The position numbers and the translations under genes were made by a program. Below the pieces are notes generated by a model that worked only from the letters and a program-made list of their open reading frames with translations, ran no database searches and was not told where the DNA came from. Of a DNA stretch of 64,000 bases, positions 49,460-61,307 are shown one piece after another (within the stretch, counting starts at the first letter, position 1; every line of letters begins with the position of its first letter). The stretch is taken from NCBI GenBank assembly GCA_002633005.1, contig NMRA01000260.1:365559-429558 (forward strand), given 5' to 3'. This stretch comes from Phoronis australis. Taxonomy: Eukaryota > Phoronida > Phoronidae.

Positions 49460-52400
49460 ATGCCTCCAAGACGTCGAAAAAAATCTAATCAGCATCGCAA
49501 GCGCCCATTAGCATTCGCTGAGAGCCCTGTCAACATCTACCATGATATTCCATCTCCCATTGCTTCGGCTAAGAACCCACCAACAGCAGACGTTGTTCCA
49601 TTTGATGACACAAAGCCATGGGTAAATATTTGTCGGAAATGTTCTTACAAATAATTTTTCTTAAATATGACAATGCTGTAGTTATTGTAGATGCAAAACG
49701 ATGTTTTGATTTATAGTGTTTTGATGTTTGTTGTAGCTCAAAAAATTAGTTTTGGGTATTGGATTTAAAACTCATAACAGCTTTGTGGATGCGTGTCATA
49801 TTCAAGCGTTCCTCATGCTTTCTATATTGTTAAAATGACATACATTCTAGGGAGACTAAATGTAAAATATAAAGTTGCTTTCAAGCAAGTAGTAGGGTAT
49901 GCCAAGTCTTTACTGTGAAAATATAAGAGCAGATATTGTGTGGTACTTGTGATAAAATCTGACCTATTTCAGTCAAAAATAACACGAAAACTTATCTTTT
50001 CAGTCTTTAAAAGCATCAAACACTGCTGTGGATGCCCACTTATCAAAGCATTAGGTGTTTGATGGCAGCCATGGTGTTGAACAAAATCGATATTCCTGTT
50101 ACCCTGCCGACCATTGTGTATTTTTGTAATCAAAGCACTGTCCACACTGAAGCAATTGTAACTTTCAAAACCAATTTAGAGGTTGTTACTGTTTCTTGGT
50201 TACCGGGTATGGCTTTCTGTGAGGGTGGTTTAGCAAAAGGTTTTAACTGTTTAACTTTGAGTGAACACAGCAATTGCAGAAGTCAATCTGTAGGTGGCGT
50301 TGCTGTCAAATCTCTTTCGAAACAATGGCACACCGAGGTATTACCTCGTGTGAATCAGAACACGATAGCACTGACAACTAGCATCTAAAAACCACAAATT
50401 AGGGTTACAACAGGTCTGACTGTCTGCGTGACCTTTAATAATTAGATAACAGTTGTAACTGTAGAAAGAGTTATAACCAAATTTAGTCTGAATACAGCTT
50501 AAGAAGTCATTTTATGCTCAGTTTAAGCTCATTAGTTGTCTCAGGTGACGCTGTTATTTGTGATTAGCAATACACTGTATCTACTATTAATTTGGCCCAA
50601 TAAACTCAGTTCCCTTTTTCATAAACATGGCTCCCCGACCACCAAAGTTGGTTCCGGCCTAAAAACATGACTGAGGCACACAGAAACAACTTCTGGCTCA
50701 GAAACATGGCTCACTAAGTACCCATGAGTCTGCACCGTGTTTGTGAGTGGGAAGGTTTTTAGGATGGGTAAGCCGTCTTTTTTCAATCTGGTCACGAGTT
50801 TGGGTACTCGTAGCATGCATTGTGATGAACTAAATATTTGCCAGTGCCTGGTCGCATGAAGAAATCCCAAATAGGGAATCAACTAGGTCCCCAAAATCTA
50901 CTGTGTATTTGTGGGCTTTGAAAACATCGATTGTCCTTTCTTACGCCGTTTCAGTCTCATTACTAAGTCAATTTTTGGCTTTGATACAAATCGAGAGTGA
51001 ACTCTACATTGAATTCTGAATACTATTGAAAATAAGTAGGGATATTTTCATGCAAGTAAGACTAGTTCTATTATTAGAAAAAGCCATTCGTCAAAGAGGA
51101 ACTCATAATAAAGAAAAAAAGCCATTCGTCAAAGAGGAACTCATAATAAAGAAAAAAAAGCCATTCGTCAAAGAGGAACTCATAATAAAAAAAGCCATTC
51201 GTCAAAGAGGAACTCATAACAAAGAAAAAATTACATGAAGTTGTTACATCTGTAAGTAATGAATAAAACAAATCTGCAAAAGATGTAGGGAACTTAGTCG
51301 AGTCCCTATTTGGGACTGTTTCACGCAACCGGGCACAGGTCACCCAGTTTTCCACCGAACATATCTTTGATAATACAGCAATCTTGTTGAGAAATCTTCC
51401 GTATTATTATAGGCTTACCAATCCTAGAGAGAATGTGTGTAACTTGATATATGTAGGACCTTGCAGACATGTCTGTACTGGGTAAATTATCTACAAAACT
51501 TTAACCCAGTAAAAGTATATATTTTCTGTAAGTGGAAAGGCTGTGCGATTTGATTTTTGGTGTTTTAACTGTTAATTGGGTCTTGTGATCGTGTCTTTTG
51601 AGTAAAATTTACCAAAAAAAACAAAAGTACATTGATAGCAAAACAAAAGTTATCAATATAAATGTTCCAAGATGAAATCTCAAAAACTCTGTTACAGTTT
51701 TCTAAATTACTATCTCATTTTGAGCTTATGCAACTTTTGATTTTTTCTTTAAAATCATAAATTTGAAAGTCATATTATTGATAGCCTCTTATCTGAAGTT
51801 GTAGCATTTGAAAAGAATTCCTAACATATTCTTGGGAACAGTACAAAAGGCTCAGTACATGTAAGTTATATATAGATCCTATCAACCATGTCTGAGATAT
51901 GTTTCAGAGTTAGCCAGATTTGAAAATTTTCTGGGTTCCTGCATATCCTTAAATATTTTGTTATTATACTTTCTGGCTTAGGCATTGAACACAATAGTTT
52001 GATATTTTGCGGATTTGCATGGCTGTTGTCTTAGAATATTCACCAACTTTCATCCCATTTGCTCTCAGATTTCGCCGCAATTTCAACAGCAATATCCAGG
52101 TGACGTAGTGCGTCGTAGAATCACCAGAAGTCGCTCTAGAACTGCACGACAAGCCAATGTCAACTACACGTCGTTGAGCATCAGTGAGACAGCAGTACAG
52201 AAAAATGCAAAACAAAAATACAGTGCGTTAAAGTTTCTTGGAGAGACGACCGAGATTGATTCACCGATAATTGAAATATCATATTATGGTCAGGAGAATG
52301 AAAATGTGAACAGCGCTGATCTTGAAGATGGTATTTTGACTCGAGAAAAAGACAATAATGATAAAGATATCAATAAAAAGTTTCATGCATCCATGGACAA

Positions 52401-52878
52401 TACTCGGACATCTAGTGCTGATCGTGTACAACTAGCTACGCAGGAGAAAAGTGGTTTGTGCTGCAACAAACGGACCAGGTTAATTGATGGTTCTGGTGTG
52501 ACAGATTGTAAAATTGACTGTACTCGAGAAATTACATCCTGTGTGATGACGACTTGTCATAAGGACCACCCGTTGAGCTGTGACCAGCTGGTAAACTCAC
52601 CATTAAGTCATTTAAGTGAAAATGATCAGAATAGACGAACTCGTGCTAAGCGCTTGTTCAGTAGCCAGCGTTTTGTCAATAGTGCCCAGTGCCGTAGTTC
52701 TCCAAGACTTGTGGCAGAGCGTCAATTTTTCAACTTATTACAACAAACTCCTGTTGCCCAGTTCCGTGATTTTAAGGTTTTAGTGGAAGATACTCCCGAC
52801 TCTGAAAAAGGATTGTCTGTGCTGGAGAGGAGACATTTGCGTGTGTCAAAGAGAGCTGGGTGGGCACTGAAGATATGA
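49460..52878 (+). CDS. RHNO1: RHNO1, 9-1-1 clamp-interacting protein (323 aa)
   Basis: In vertebrates RHNO1 binds RAD1 of the RAD9-HUS1-RAD1 clamp and TopBP1, promoting ATR-CHK1 signalling at stalled forks in the nucleus. Coding exons: 49460-49621, then 52069-52878 (TGA). The first begins MPPRRRKKSNQHRKRP, like the vertebrate MPPRKK start. The last codon of exon 1 is Trp54 and exon 2 opens ISPQF, giving WISPQF, equivalent to the RAD1-binding WVSPDF and at almost the same residue number. The C-terminal part (about 288-311), DFKVLVEDTPDSEKGLSVLE, matches the conserved VLVKDTPED stretch of the family. The middle is polar and disordered-looking. An acceptor two bases before ATG (ttgcag|AA) shows that a non-coding first exon exists, plausibly near 44100-44154. 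Human RHNO1 is 238 aa, so this one is longer, in the centre. Confidence 0.88.
50845..51335. mobile_element. TIR element with internal tandem repeat, in RHNO1 intron
   Basis: Inverted termini start TGCCTGGTCGCATGAAGAAA and end with the near complement ...TTTCACGCAACCGGGCA, about 48 bp with mismatches, flanked by a possible 3-bp CAG duplication. A related partial copy is at 55700-55930. The interior tandem array is listed separately. Confidence 0.7.
51083..51230 (+). repeat. 34-39-bp tandem repeat, four copies
   Basis: Each unit holds gccattcgtcaaagaggaac followed by tcataa(t/c)aaag and an A-run. Starts are at 51083, 51121, 51160 and 51194. It is part of the TIR element. Uniform unit spacing could mimic a CRISPR, but there are no spacers. 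Confidence 0.9.
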
Positions 52879-54600
52879 CACTGTCACCAGTAATTCTCCA
52901 TCGATTTATCATAAAATGTACAAAAGGAATCATGAATAACAAGAAAGTTCTGGTTTAAAACTAGCTTGGTTTGTACTGTGTAGATGTCATAAAACCACAT
53001 TTGTGTAGTTCCTGTTATTGACATCAAGGTGAACAGCCTCTGAGAAAATGAACAATGACAGGTTTGACTTGTATGTTTGTGTAAAATAAGTGAAGAATTA
53101 CCGTGGGTTTGACATGATGTCACTCCGATGTTACGCGACACTGGTAACAATTTTTTTTTCTAAGGTTCTGTGTAAACTTGGCAGAAAGTGTGTAAAGTTA
53201 GCTGCAATTCTAACAATTTAACTGCAACTCAACCAAACTACAGGATTTAACTCAGTGCTCCATAATGTGGTTATTTTTGGAAGTTCATTTGGAATTTATT
53301 TTTGGATGTACCACCAATCTGCCACTGTGTCATGCATTGTAACTGTTTTTTAGTACAAATGGAAGGAATAGTTATAAGAAAAGTTGGATCATTATATTTT
53401 ATTACTTGGCGAAATTTATTTCGCCAAGTATGTTGTTCTTTCATCACGAAATTTACACATAACACATAGCTCTGGAAGTACTGGAAGCCTATTGTTTTTC
53501 GTCAAAATCGAATACAAGATGGTGGCTGTGGCGGCCATTTTGTTTTCATTTTAAGATTCAAAGGCTTCTGGAGGCTACAATTTTTTATGTACAGGGCTGA
53601 CAATCAGCAGAATTATTGGACCGGATGTGCACTACATGTATACCGGAAATTGTTCACTTCCGCTTAAAGATGGCGGAAATATAGGCACTCGCACATGCGC
53701 ACCTCGATTTCAGGAAAAAAGTTTTCTCCTGTAGAGGGCGCATTATAGGGCCAATTCCTTCGAATATTTGCAGATATTAGTTTCTTATGACATGCTATTA
53801 TACAAAGCCAAAAAACCGGAAGTTGCTTTCAAGATGGTGGATCTGGCGCATGTTGACCCATTTTCAGTCGTGGTGAGATGCCATTTTAATGGGAGAAGGA
53901 AATGACGTGAATTTTTGCATGTGGATTCTTTGAGGTATATTCTTTCAAATGAATTCTAACAATTTTTTTCTCAGACTTACTGTTTTCGAGTTATTTGACT
54001 TTGAATTTCTTAAACAAACGCAAAATTTCATTTTTTTTCAAAAAATTTACGGAATTAGGCGATACCATCAGTTTAGATAGAATTTTGAACGGGTTTTCAG
54101 GAGATGTTTTCCATTTTTTGCTAGGACGTCTACTTTTTGAATTATTTGAGATTTTCTGATAACGCTGTTCCTTTGTTGAGTGCTCTTGCTGCATTGATGT
54201 TGGTTTATCTTCTATTGAACTAGGCTGTAGCCTATTTCTTATTGATTTATGACATCTAAGTTCGTCATATGAATGTTGTGATGTTATCATCATCGCCGCC
54301 ACCATCATCATATTCGTCATCATCTTCGTCATCATCTCCGTCGTTGTCTTTTCCGTTAATTTCGCCAAGTGTCGCTCAAGACTGTAGCCTTTTTCTTACT
54401 GATTTCGGACTTCTACGTTCGTCATGTGTATGTTATTATTACTTCTTTTGTTCATCCTCGCCACCATCGTCGTCATAATCGTCATCTTCGTCATCATCTT
54501 TATCGTCATCTTTTTGGGTAATTTCGCCAAGTTTCGCTCCTCAAAGCGCTTTCATTTTTACCTTGTCTTGACGAGGTCACGACCATAACTCAATTGTTTC
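52879..54600. other. Downstream of RHNO1, palindrome and trinucleotide repeats
   Basis: An inverted repeat TACTTGGCGAAAT/ATTTCGCCAAGTA lies at 53403-53430. Its half site aatttcgccaagt recurs at 54358 and 54521, bounding two ATC/TCG-type trinucleotide tracts (about 54286-54350 and 54463-54515). The block 53403-54535 may be one mobile element. No gene is recognised. Confidence 0.5.
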
Positions 54601-55220
54601 CCCGAGTCTGTCTTGCGTTTATCTTGTGTTTGGCGCTTTATCTATGAAAAGAAACACCGAGTCCCGCATTAAGAAAATTTCTGTTGAAAATACTAATGGG
54701 AAACACACGGAAGGCTGTAATTTTTCGCTGTAGCACGACTGACGTGCTCTGGTTTAATTAGATCATGCTTTTTGACATCCGACTGTGACATTGATGTTAC
54801 ATGCCCGACACCAACTTGTGTGTTTACGAAAGTTCTTATAAATGTCTTGTCTTTTGCAAATGCCCTTGTCAATGGCTAAAAACTCCTGACGACGTGTCCG
54901 GATTTTATCCATGAATATTTTTTGTTTAGGCCCCCATACACAAAACAGCCAAGTCTGTGCTTTGGATATCGCGCATTCAAAGTTGTGTAGATATTGAACA
55001 GCTGCAGCCGAATGGGATGGAGCCAAAGTAGAGCTGGTTACAAAGCTAACTGAACATAACTAAGTCGCAAACCGTGTGATCCCAACGGAGGCTGCATCGT
55101 GCACGGGAGATTTTATGGTTCTCCGTCTAGTCGATTGACTATCGTCAGACAATAAGTTTGGCAGCCGCTTACCTGCACCCTGGCGAATGATTGAAAGCTT
55201 CATGCAACTGTTCTCCCGCG

Positions 55221-55440
55221 TGAGAATTTTACACGTTTGACACGCTCCTGAGCGTGTCAAATGTGTAATACGTGTCAAAATTGTCACGCTTACGTGTAAA
55301 AGGTGTAAAAACATGACATTAGCGTGTCAAACGTGTAAAATTTTACACACTAGCGTGTCAAACGTATAATAATGTGCCACGCAAGCGTGTCAAATGGGTA
55401 AAATTTGCCACGCTAGCGTGTCAAACGTGTAAAATTCTCA
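55221..55440. repeat. Inverted-repeat array built from 'cgtgtcaaacgtgtaaaa'
   Basis: The perfect outer inverted repeat TGAGAATTTTACACGTTTGA... (55221-55246) matches the complement of 55415-55440. Between them the words agcgtgtcaa, cgtgtaaaa and their complements recur about every 35-40 bp, five or six times. No protein. Confidence 0.85.
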
Positions 55441-55699
55441 CCCGGGAAGTTTCCATAATTTGCAGTCAAGTAGTCAGCTTTGAAAAAAAGAAAATTTTAC
55501 AATTTTATTATTTACTTTTCTGAAAAATAAATGAATAATTACTGTAACTATAAGAAAGGCAATTACCTTAGACACATGGAAAAAACATCCCAGGTTTTAG
55601 TCTAATGCCCACCCCCAATTTAGCAACAAATCTTTTAACGCCTATTCTCGCTTGAACATCCGGCCCCCTTAATTGGGAGAATTTTTCAATTCTGATGCC

Positions 55700-55930
55700 A
55701 GTGCTCCGTTGTGTGAAACAGTCCCAAATAAGGACTCAACTAAGTTCCCTAAATATTTTTGGTATTTGTTTCGTTCCCTTAGCAAAGATGCAATATTTTC
55801 TTAGTCCTTAGTACATTAGGGGCATTGCATGAAAAGATCCCATCCTATTTTCAATAATATTGAGAAATCAATTTGATTTGTATCAAAGTCAAAAATTGAC
55901 TTAGTTATGAGAGTAAAAGAGCATATGAGG
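55700..55930 (-). repeat. Partial relative of the 50.8-kb TIR element
   Basis: It shares gtgaaacagtcccaaat, actcaactaagttccct, ttttcaataatattg, gtatcaaagtcaaaaattga with 50865-51310. The other terminus is not found. Confidence 0.6.
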
Positions 55931-56189
55931 GGACATTATATTTTTCGCAGGCCCTCAAATACGGCATAGATTTTTTGAACTTGCAACCCAACACTGCGGG
56001 GTTTATTACATGAAAAGTGACTTCAGAGTTTTGAGTCAGAAATTGGGCCTTGTGCTCCATTCGGCTATTGCTGAAAAATAATTAAAGTGAATCTCACTTG
56101 AGCAGAAGTGCACAAAGTATCTGAGAATAGAACATAACTGTTAGTTACTGAAATACTTTCCATCTGGAAATCATTTCTAAACTTTGATG

Positions 56190-56409
56190 TACCGTAAACC
56201 CCGCGGGTTAACACCTTGGGCGCTTAAATTGGGAAACCCTAAGACAGGAGGGTGGGCTATTACCCAAGCAGTGGGCACTTAAACTGAAAAATTGGCAAAA
56301 AGTCAGCGGTGGGCGATTCCCAAGCAGTGAGCGCTTAAACCAAAAATTGACCATAAGTCGGGGATGGGCAATTACCTGGGCATGGGCGTTAACCCACGAG
56401 TTTGCGGTA
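56190..56409. mobile_element. Small TIR element, copy 1 (TACCGTAAAC ends)
   Basis: The ends TACCGTAAACCCC...GGTTAAC and GTTAACCCACGAGTTTGCGGTA are inverted over about 25 bp. The inside repeats 'gggcgattaccc(a)agcagtggcgcttaaac'. A second copy is at 59996-60157. Confidence 0.75.
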
Positions 56410-59260
56410 CTCATAATTCTCACAATTGACCTGGAATGTGTATAACAATGCTAATAACACTGAGTACTTAATTTTTTCAGTGACATTACAAGCCTTTTAC
56501 AGCAACCGTCAAGTGGAAGCTTAAGAACAATAAAGCTACTTTCATGAAATGTACCCCTAATGAATATGGCCATGCTTTATCACTATTACATGTTGTTTCT
56601 CTGTTGTCATTGTTGTTGGGTTGTTGGCCCGAATTCTACAAGTAAAACAGTATAGTCACTAAGATAGGTGAAAACGACACAACAGAGTCATCCCATCCTC
56701 ATAGGTTTATCACCTATATAAGGTGCCCAGACTTGTGTCAAAGGTCTTAGAAGCTGTTCTTTTCTGCTCTGTGATCTGCAATAATGCTGTGACAATGACT
56801 TTTTGTTTGACGTCATGAATATATCGACCAATCAATTTTGAGTTGATAATCAATATTCCATTGTAACTGAGCATCATGGTATCAATAAAGCAATTCCAAA
56901 ATCAATAATTATGTATGGGATCTAGTCATGTCTAACTTACTCTTTCCACAGTGTCAGGAGGAGTATCGGGGACATTTTACAGCTCCTGTTGATTATCAGC
57001 CAAGTTGTGCCTGAAGTAATGCATCTTATAACTGTGATTACTTTTGCTGCAACAATGGATTCATATAATCACTAGGAATGAGAATGTCCTGTGAGTAATA
57101 GTCCTACAGTGCTCCACTTTGGAACGCTGGAAAACTCTTCAGACAGTACAACAGTGGGCATTGTATCCATTGTTTCATCGATGACATATGCATGTTTGCT
57201 CCTGTGTAGATTATTGGATCCACTCTGGGTTTTGTTTCAACTATTTTTGAGTTGGTTTCGGTTAGTTACTACTAGTTGGTGATGGAACTGTTTGGATTAT
57301 AGACTATGGAAGTAAAGCAGTGTCAGTGTAAAAACTGTTGATGTCTTTCAGGTATGTACCAGAACTCACTGGGCCCTATTTCTCTGGTCTACTATTACTA
57401 CTGTTATTGTTAGGATCCCCAACTATGCTTTGCACTTATTCCACAGTTACAATGGTCCTAACCACAATATACGCCTTATAATTTCCCTGTTGTGATGTTC
57501 TGCCGGCCTTGTCATGTTCCCCTGGCCGATTATTAAGTTCATCATTTATCAATCAAAAACTTGCCAATCTTCAAACATTGAGGATAAATGGTATTGAAAG
57601 GTGGAACAGACTGCCATTTATACCAGTCTCTAATAATTTTACTTGATTTTCTCAAAGCATTGTCCAATTATTCATAAGTGCCCCACCTGCAATTTGGTGC
57701 AAAGCTGTAAACATGCAGACTAATCCACTTTTTTCTTTCAGTGTTTTTTTCCTTACCATTTTATCAATGGTTCCATACCCCTAATGTGGTGCAAAGTAGC
57801 GCATTTTAGTAATAGAAACTGAATTGGCAAAGGGGGGCATTTGGCCAGTGGAACATGGAGCTGGAACAGGGCCGGGAAAATATCAAGATCGAGAAGCATT
57901 AGGACTTGAAAGGGTTGAACATTGGTGAAAATTTAACGGAGTCACAGGATACTGGTATTGGAGGCAAAATTGTTGAGACAACCGGTGATGTTATCCAAGT
58001 TAACGAATCATGGCCTGTTGCAAGAAACTGCCTGGAGTTCATTTTTTACTTAATTGCGAGATTTAGCTCAACTTCCAAATTTGAAACTTCCACATCCTAT
58101 ATGTTAGTCAAACTCAAGACAAATTTTAATATTAAAATATGTCAAAAACTTAAGTCAAACTTAAGACCACTGTCTAATGGAATGGTCTTCAGTGAAGTTT
58201 TTTTCTTAAAATTGTCTTAAGATTTGTCTTGGCTAAGTCAGTTTTCTTCAAATGGGTCCCATATCCATAGCTTAATTAATACTGGATCTTAGCATGGAAT
58301 TACGGTATGTGTGTTCTAAACTTCTGAAATTTCTTGCTTATGTCACTTTCCCAATTGCCTAAATTATAAAAGCAATTTTGAATATGCTGTAGTTCATGAT
58401 TTGTAAAACATTGCATGTTACATCACATCTACCTGGAGACGGGCATCAATGAAAGCTTCTTACTGGTTGGGATTACAATAATCACAAAGACAGAACTTTT
58501 ATGACCATGACCTTCTTTTGTTTGAGAATTAGGAATGAGAGATGGGTGTCAGTGATAACCAAAAAACTGCCTGTTTGTGACGACATTTTTCCCCATAAAT
58601 TTAAAACTCTGTGAGCTATAAGAACTGTCCGAAAATTGAACTTAACAATGTTTTGAAGGCTAAAAATCGGTCAACATCGTAAAGAAAAATAACACTCATT
58701 GCAGATGCTGTTGGTAAATGCCAACCTCTACTAATCTGCCTGAGCAACACGATTTGACTTGTGTAGACCACCACTTACCGACGTGATCTTAATACAAAGC
58801 GATCTCACTTAACCCGTCATCATCTGTCTCCATTAGTCATCATTTTTTTCTTTGTCCCGATAACACACCCATTCATTTACATGTATAAGTCTGCGGTTAA
58901 GTCATTGTTTTTAAGCCATTGTGTATGCTCAAAAGCGGAATCTGTCCTGACGTTTCCATGCAAAATTTTTTTTGTGTATTTCGTCACCAATAGACTATGT
59001 TATCATGTACATTGGTGACAAGTATGATCGTAATGGCTTGAGTTCATACAAAGTGACAGTGTGTGAACATTGAATGGAGTTAAGTCATTTTATTGATCCC
59101 GTTGTTTTGTAATCATAATGTGCATTTCTTTTTTCCTCTCCTGAAGTTTACTTAAAAACATAGGCAGATTTAGGGGAGGGGGCCTTGATTCCTGAAGTAT
59201 TATCCAAGAAAAAAGCAAAGAAAAAAACCCATGGCGAAAGTGTCAAACATGAAAAACTGC
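56410..59260. other. Intergenic, no gene recognised
   Basis: Only short unsupported open frames are present (the longest, about 105 codons at 57906, has no recognisable motif). No clear repeat or RNA was found. Confidence 0.4.
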
Positions 59261-59306
59261 GATTATCACAGACTCAAACTCACGTGAGTTTGAGTCTGTG
59301 ATAATC
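59261..59306. repeat. Perfect 46-bp palindrome centred on CACGTG
   Basis: The left half GATTATCACAGACTCAAACT and the right half AGTTTGAGTCTGTGATAATC meet at CACGTG, with no spacer and no mismatch. Confidence 0.9.
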
Positions 59307-59995
59307 AAGGAAAATGCTTGATTTTTAGAGGAAAAAACACAAAAATTTTCCCGACCTTCCCCCATTCGGTGCTATGCGCATCTAATCGGGCTTTGCACAA
59401 ATGTTTTCAGACAAAATGTTGGGCCCCCCTTGTGATATCCTAGATCTGCCACTGAAAAGACCGTGATCACATAACCTATTTGGAAGAAAAATTGATGAAA
59501 AGTCAAAAATTGAACTCTACATGCTTCCAGAAATGTTATCCGTTTACTGAGTTGAATCTGTAGTTTTAAAGATTTTCTGTTAAATACACAACATTATTGA
59601 TTGTGTCTTCCAGTAAAACTTAACTAAAATGCTGAATTGAGTTGAGCACTGACAAACTGAAAAGGGCAACATTCATTGCAGGAATTCTGCCTCTATTAAT
59701 TTCTCCTTTTGACATTGGAATCCCTATCAACTTTTACTGATAGACTGTTTTTTGAATTTTCACAAAATTATATCGTATTTCTCATTGATGAAGTTAATTC
59801 TTACACCACTCATTTCAGAAGTTACTTCGGCTGCATAGTCTCAACATTGAGGGTGGTGGTGTAACATACCGCATTGAAACTTTAAAGTGACAGGATTTTC
59901 ACTGTGGTGATCAAAATGCTGGCTGTGTGCACACTGTACCAAGCAGAACTTTCATCATTGCTGGTACTCACATTGGTTACAGGGGGTGAGTACCT

Positions 59996-60157
59996 TACCG
60001 TAAACTCCCGGGTTAACATCCTGGGGACTTAAACTGGGAAACCCTGAGATAGGGCGGTGGGCGATTACCCAAGCAGTGGGCACTTAAACTGAAGATTGGC
60101 AAAAACCGGGGATGAGCGATTACCTGGTTATGGACGTTAACCTGTGAGTTTATGGTG
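59996..60157. mobile_element. Small TIR element, copy 2 (TACCGTAAAC ends)
   Basis: The same ends and interior words as 56190-56409 but about 58 bp shorter, lacking one internal unit. The right end is more mutated (tatggtg). Confidence 0.7.
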
Positions 60158-60788
60158 TATAATTACTGTAAAATCTCACTTAAGTTTAGGACGAGTGAAA
60201 TTTTCTTTTGCTTTTCTTAAAAAACAAGTAAAACAAAATAGTATGTATTGTAACTATACCAACCGGCAGTGTTTTGAGAAACTGGGCATTCCCAACAATG
60301 TTAGGAGTTTTTGAAAACTGAAACAATGTCAATGTTGACAACTATTTTTGTCCAAAATTGGTAGCATTTCATTGTAGTGTATAATTTTTTTCCTAATGTT
60401 TTGTGTGTTGTAACAATGTAATTTAGTTCATTTTCCATCTGAAAGAACATTCAAGTCGACTAAACTCAGATTGTGTCCAAGAAGGGAACTTTTGATTCTG
60501 AATACATAACTACGGTACTATGAAATTGGCCTCATTACTCTGATGTGAAGTTATTTCTGAGTTGGCAAAGAATTGGCAATTTGTTATTTCTGAGATTATG
60601 CATCAATGACATGCCATAACATTGTAAGCCATTATGTAGAGCCTGGTCTGGAGCAATAGCAGTTTGTCTGTTCTTTCAGTGACGACTACAAATTTGAGTA
60701 ACTATAAAAATAATTTTGAGATCAGTTTCGTAACAGTAATTGCTCTAAATTAAACTTTGGTTATTATAATGGAAGACGGGCTTATAAT

Positions 60789-61307
60789 GGATTGTTCTGA
60801 AACCCCCTAGACCCTCTCGACCCCACAAACACCTCAACCCACGACCCCCTCGAACCACGACCCCCGCGACCCAGAACCCTGTCAAACCAGTCTACAAAAG
60901 CTCGACTCGATCTGAACGTAGAACAACCGCTGACTTGAAGGACCAATGAGTTGGGCCGTGAGCTCGGCTGGCTTTTCCCTGTTTTTTTTGCAATTAAGGC
61001 AGTCGATTTGGCAAGTTTGAACGCCAAAAACAGAAAAAAAAACAACGCGACCAAATCAAATCAAAGACCTACCAACCTTACTAATGTCATTCGCTGCAAA
61101 GTGCAATCGTCTCGTCTGCTCTTCTGAATTGCAGAGGGTGAGGAACCGACGAAATTAAATTCACCAGTAAATACAGTTTGAAAAATTTTGTTAAGTAAGA
61201 AGTATTTCAACATTGTATGGAGTAAACGAAGGGGTCGTGGGTCGAGGGGGTAGTGGGTCGTGGGTCGAGGGGTGTGTGTGAGTGTCGAGAGGGTTTTAGA
61301 GCAATCC
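60789..61307. mobile_element. TIR element with C/G-rich arrays and G-quadruplex motif
   Basis: The ends GGATTGTTCTGAAACCCC and ...GTTTTAGAGCAATCC are inverted. The left arm carries 'cgacccacgaccccctcga' type repeats. The right arm (61231-61272) is GGGGTCGTGGGTCGAGGGGG-like, with four or more G-runs and four-base loops. No protein. Confidence 0.7.

Noticed and set aside
50032-50388. A 118-codon + strand frame in the RHNO1 intron, preceded by an acceptor-like ttttcag
   Set aside because: A TAA lies in frame between that acceptor and the ATG, so it cannot be a RHNO1 exon in this frame. No motif is recognised.
51083-51230. CRISPR-like spacing of a 20-bp word
   Set aside because: The sequence between words is the same in each unit (an A-rich linker), so there are no spacers. 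The host is an animal and the array lies in a TIR element.
57906-58220. A 104-codon + strand frame
   Set aside because: No motif, no splice context and no repeat relation; it fits chance in AT-rich DNA.
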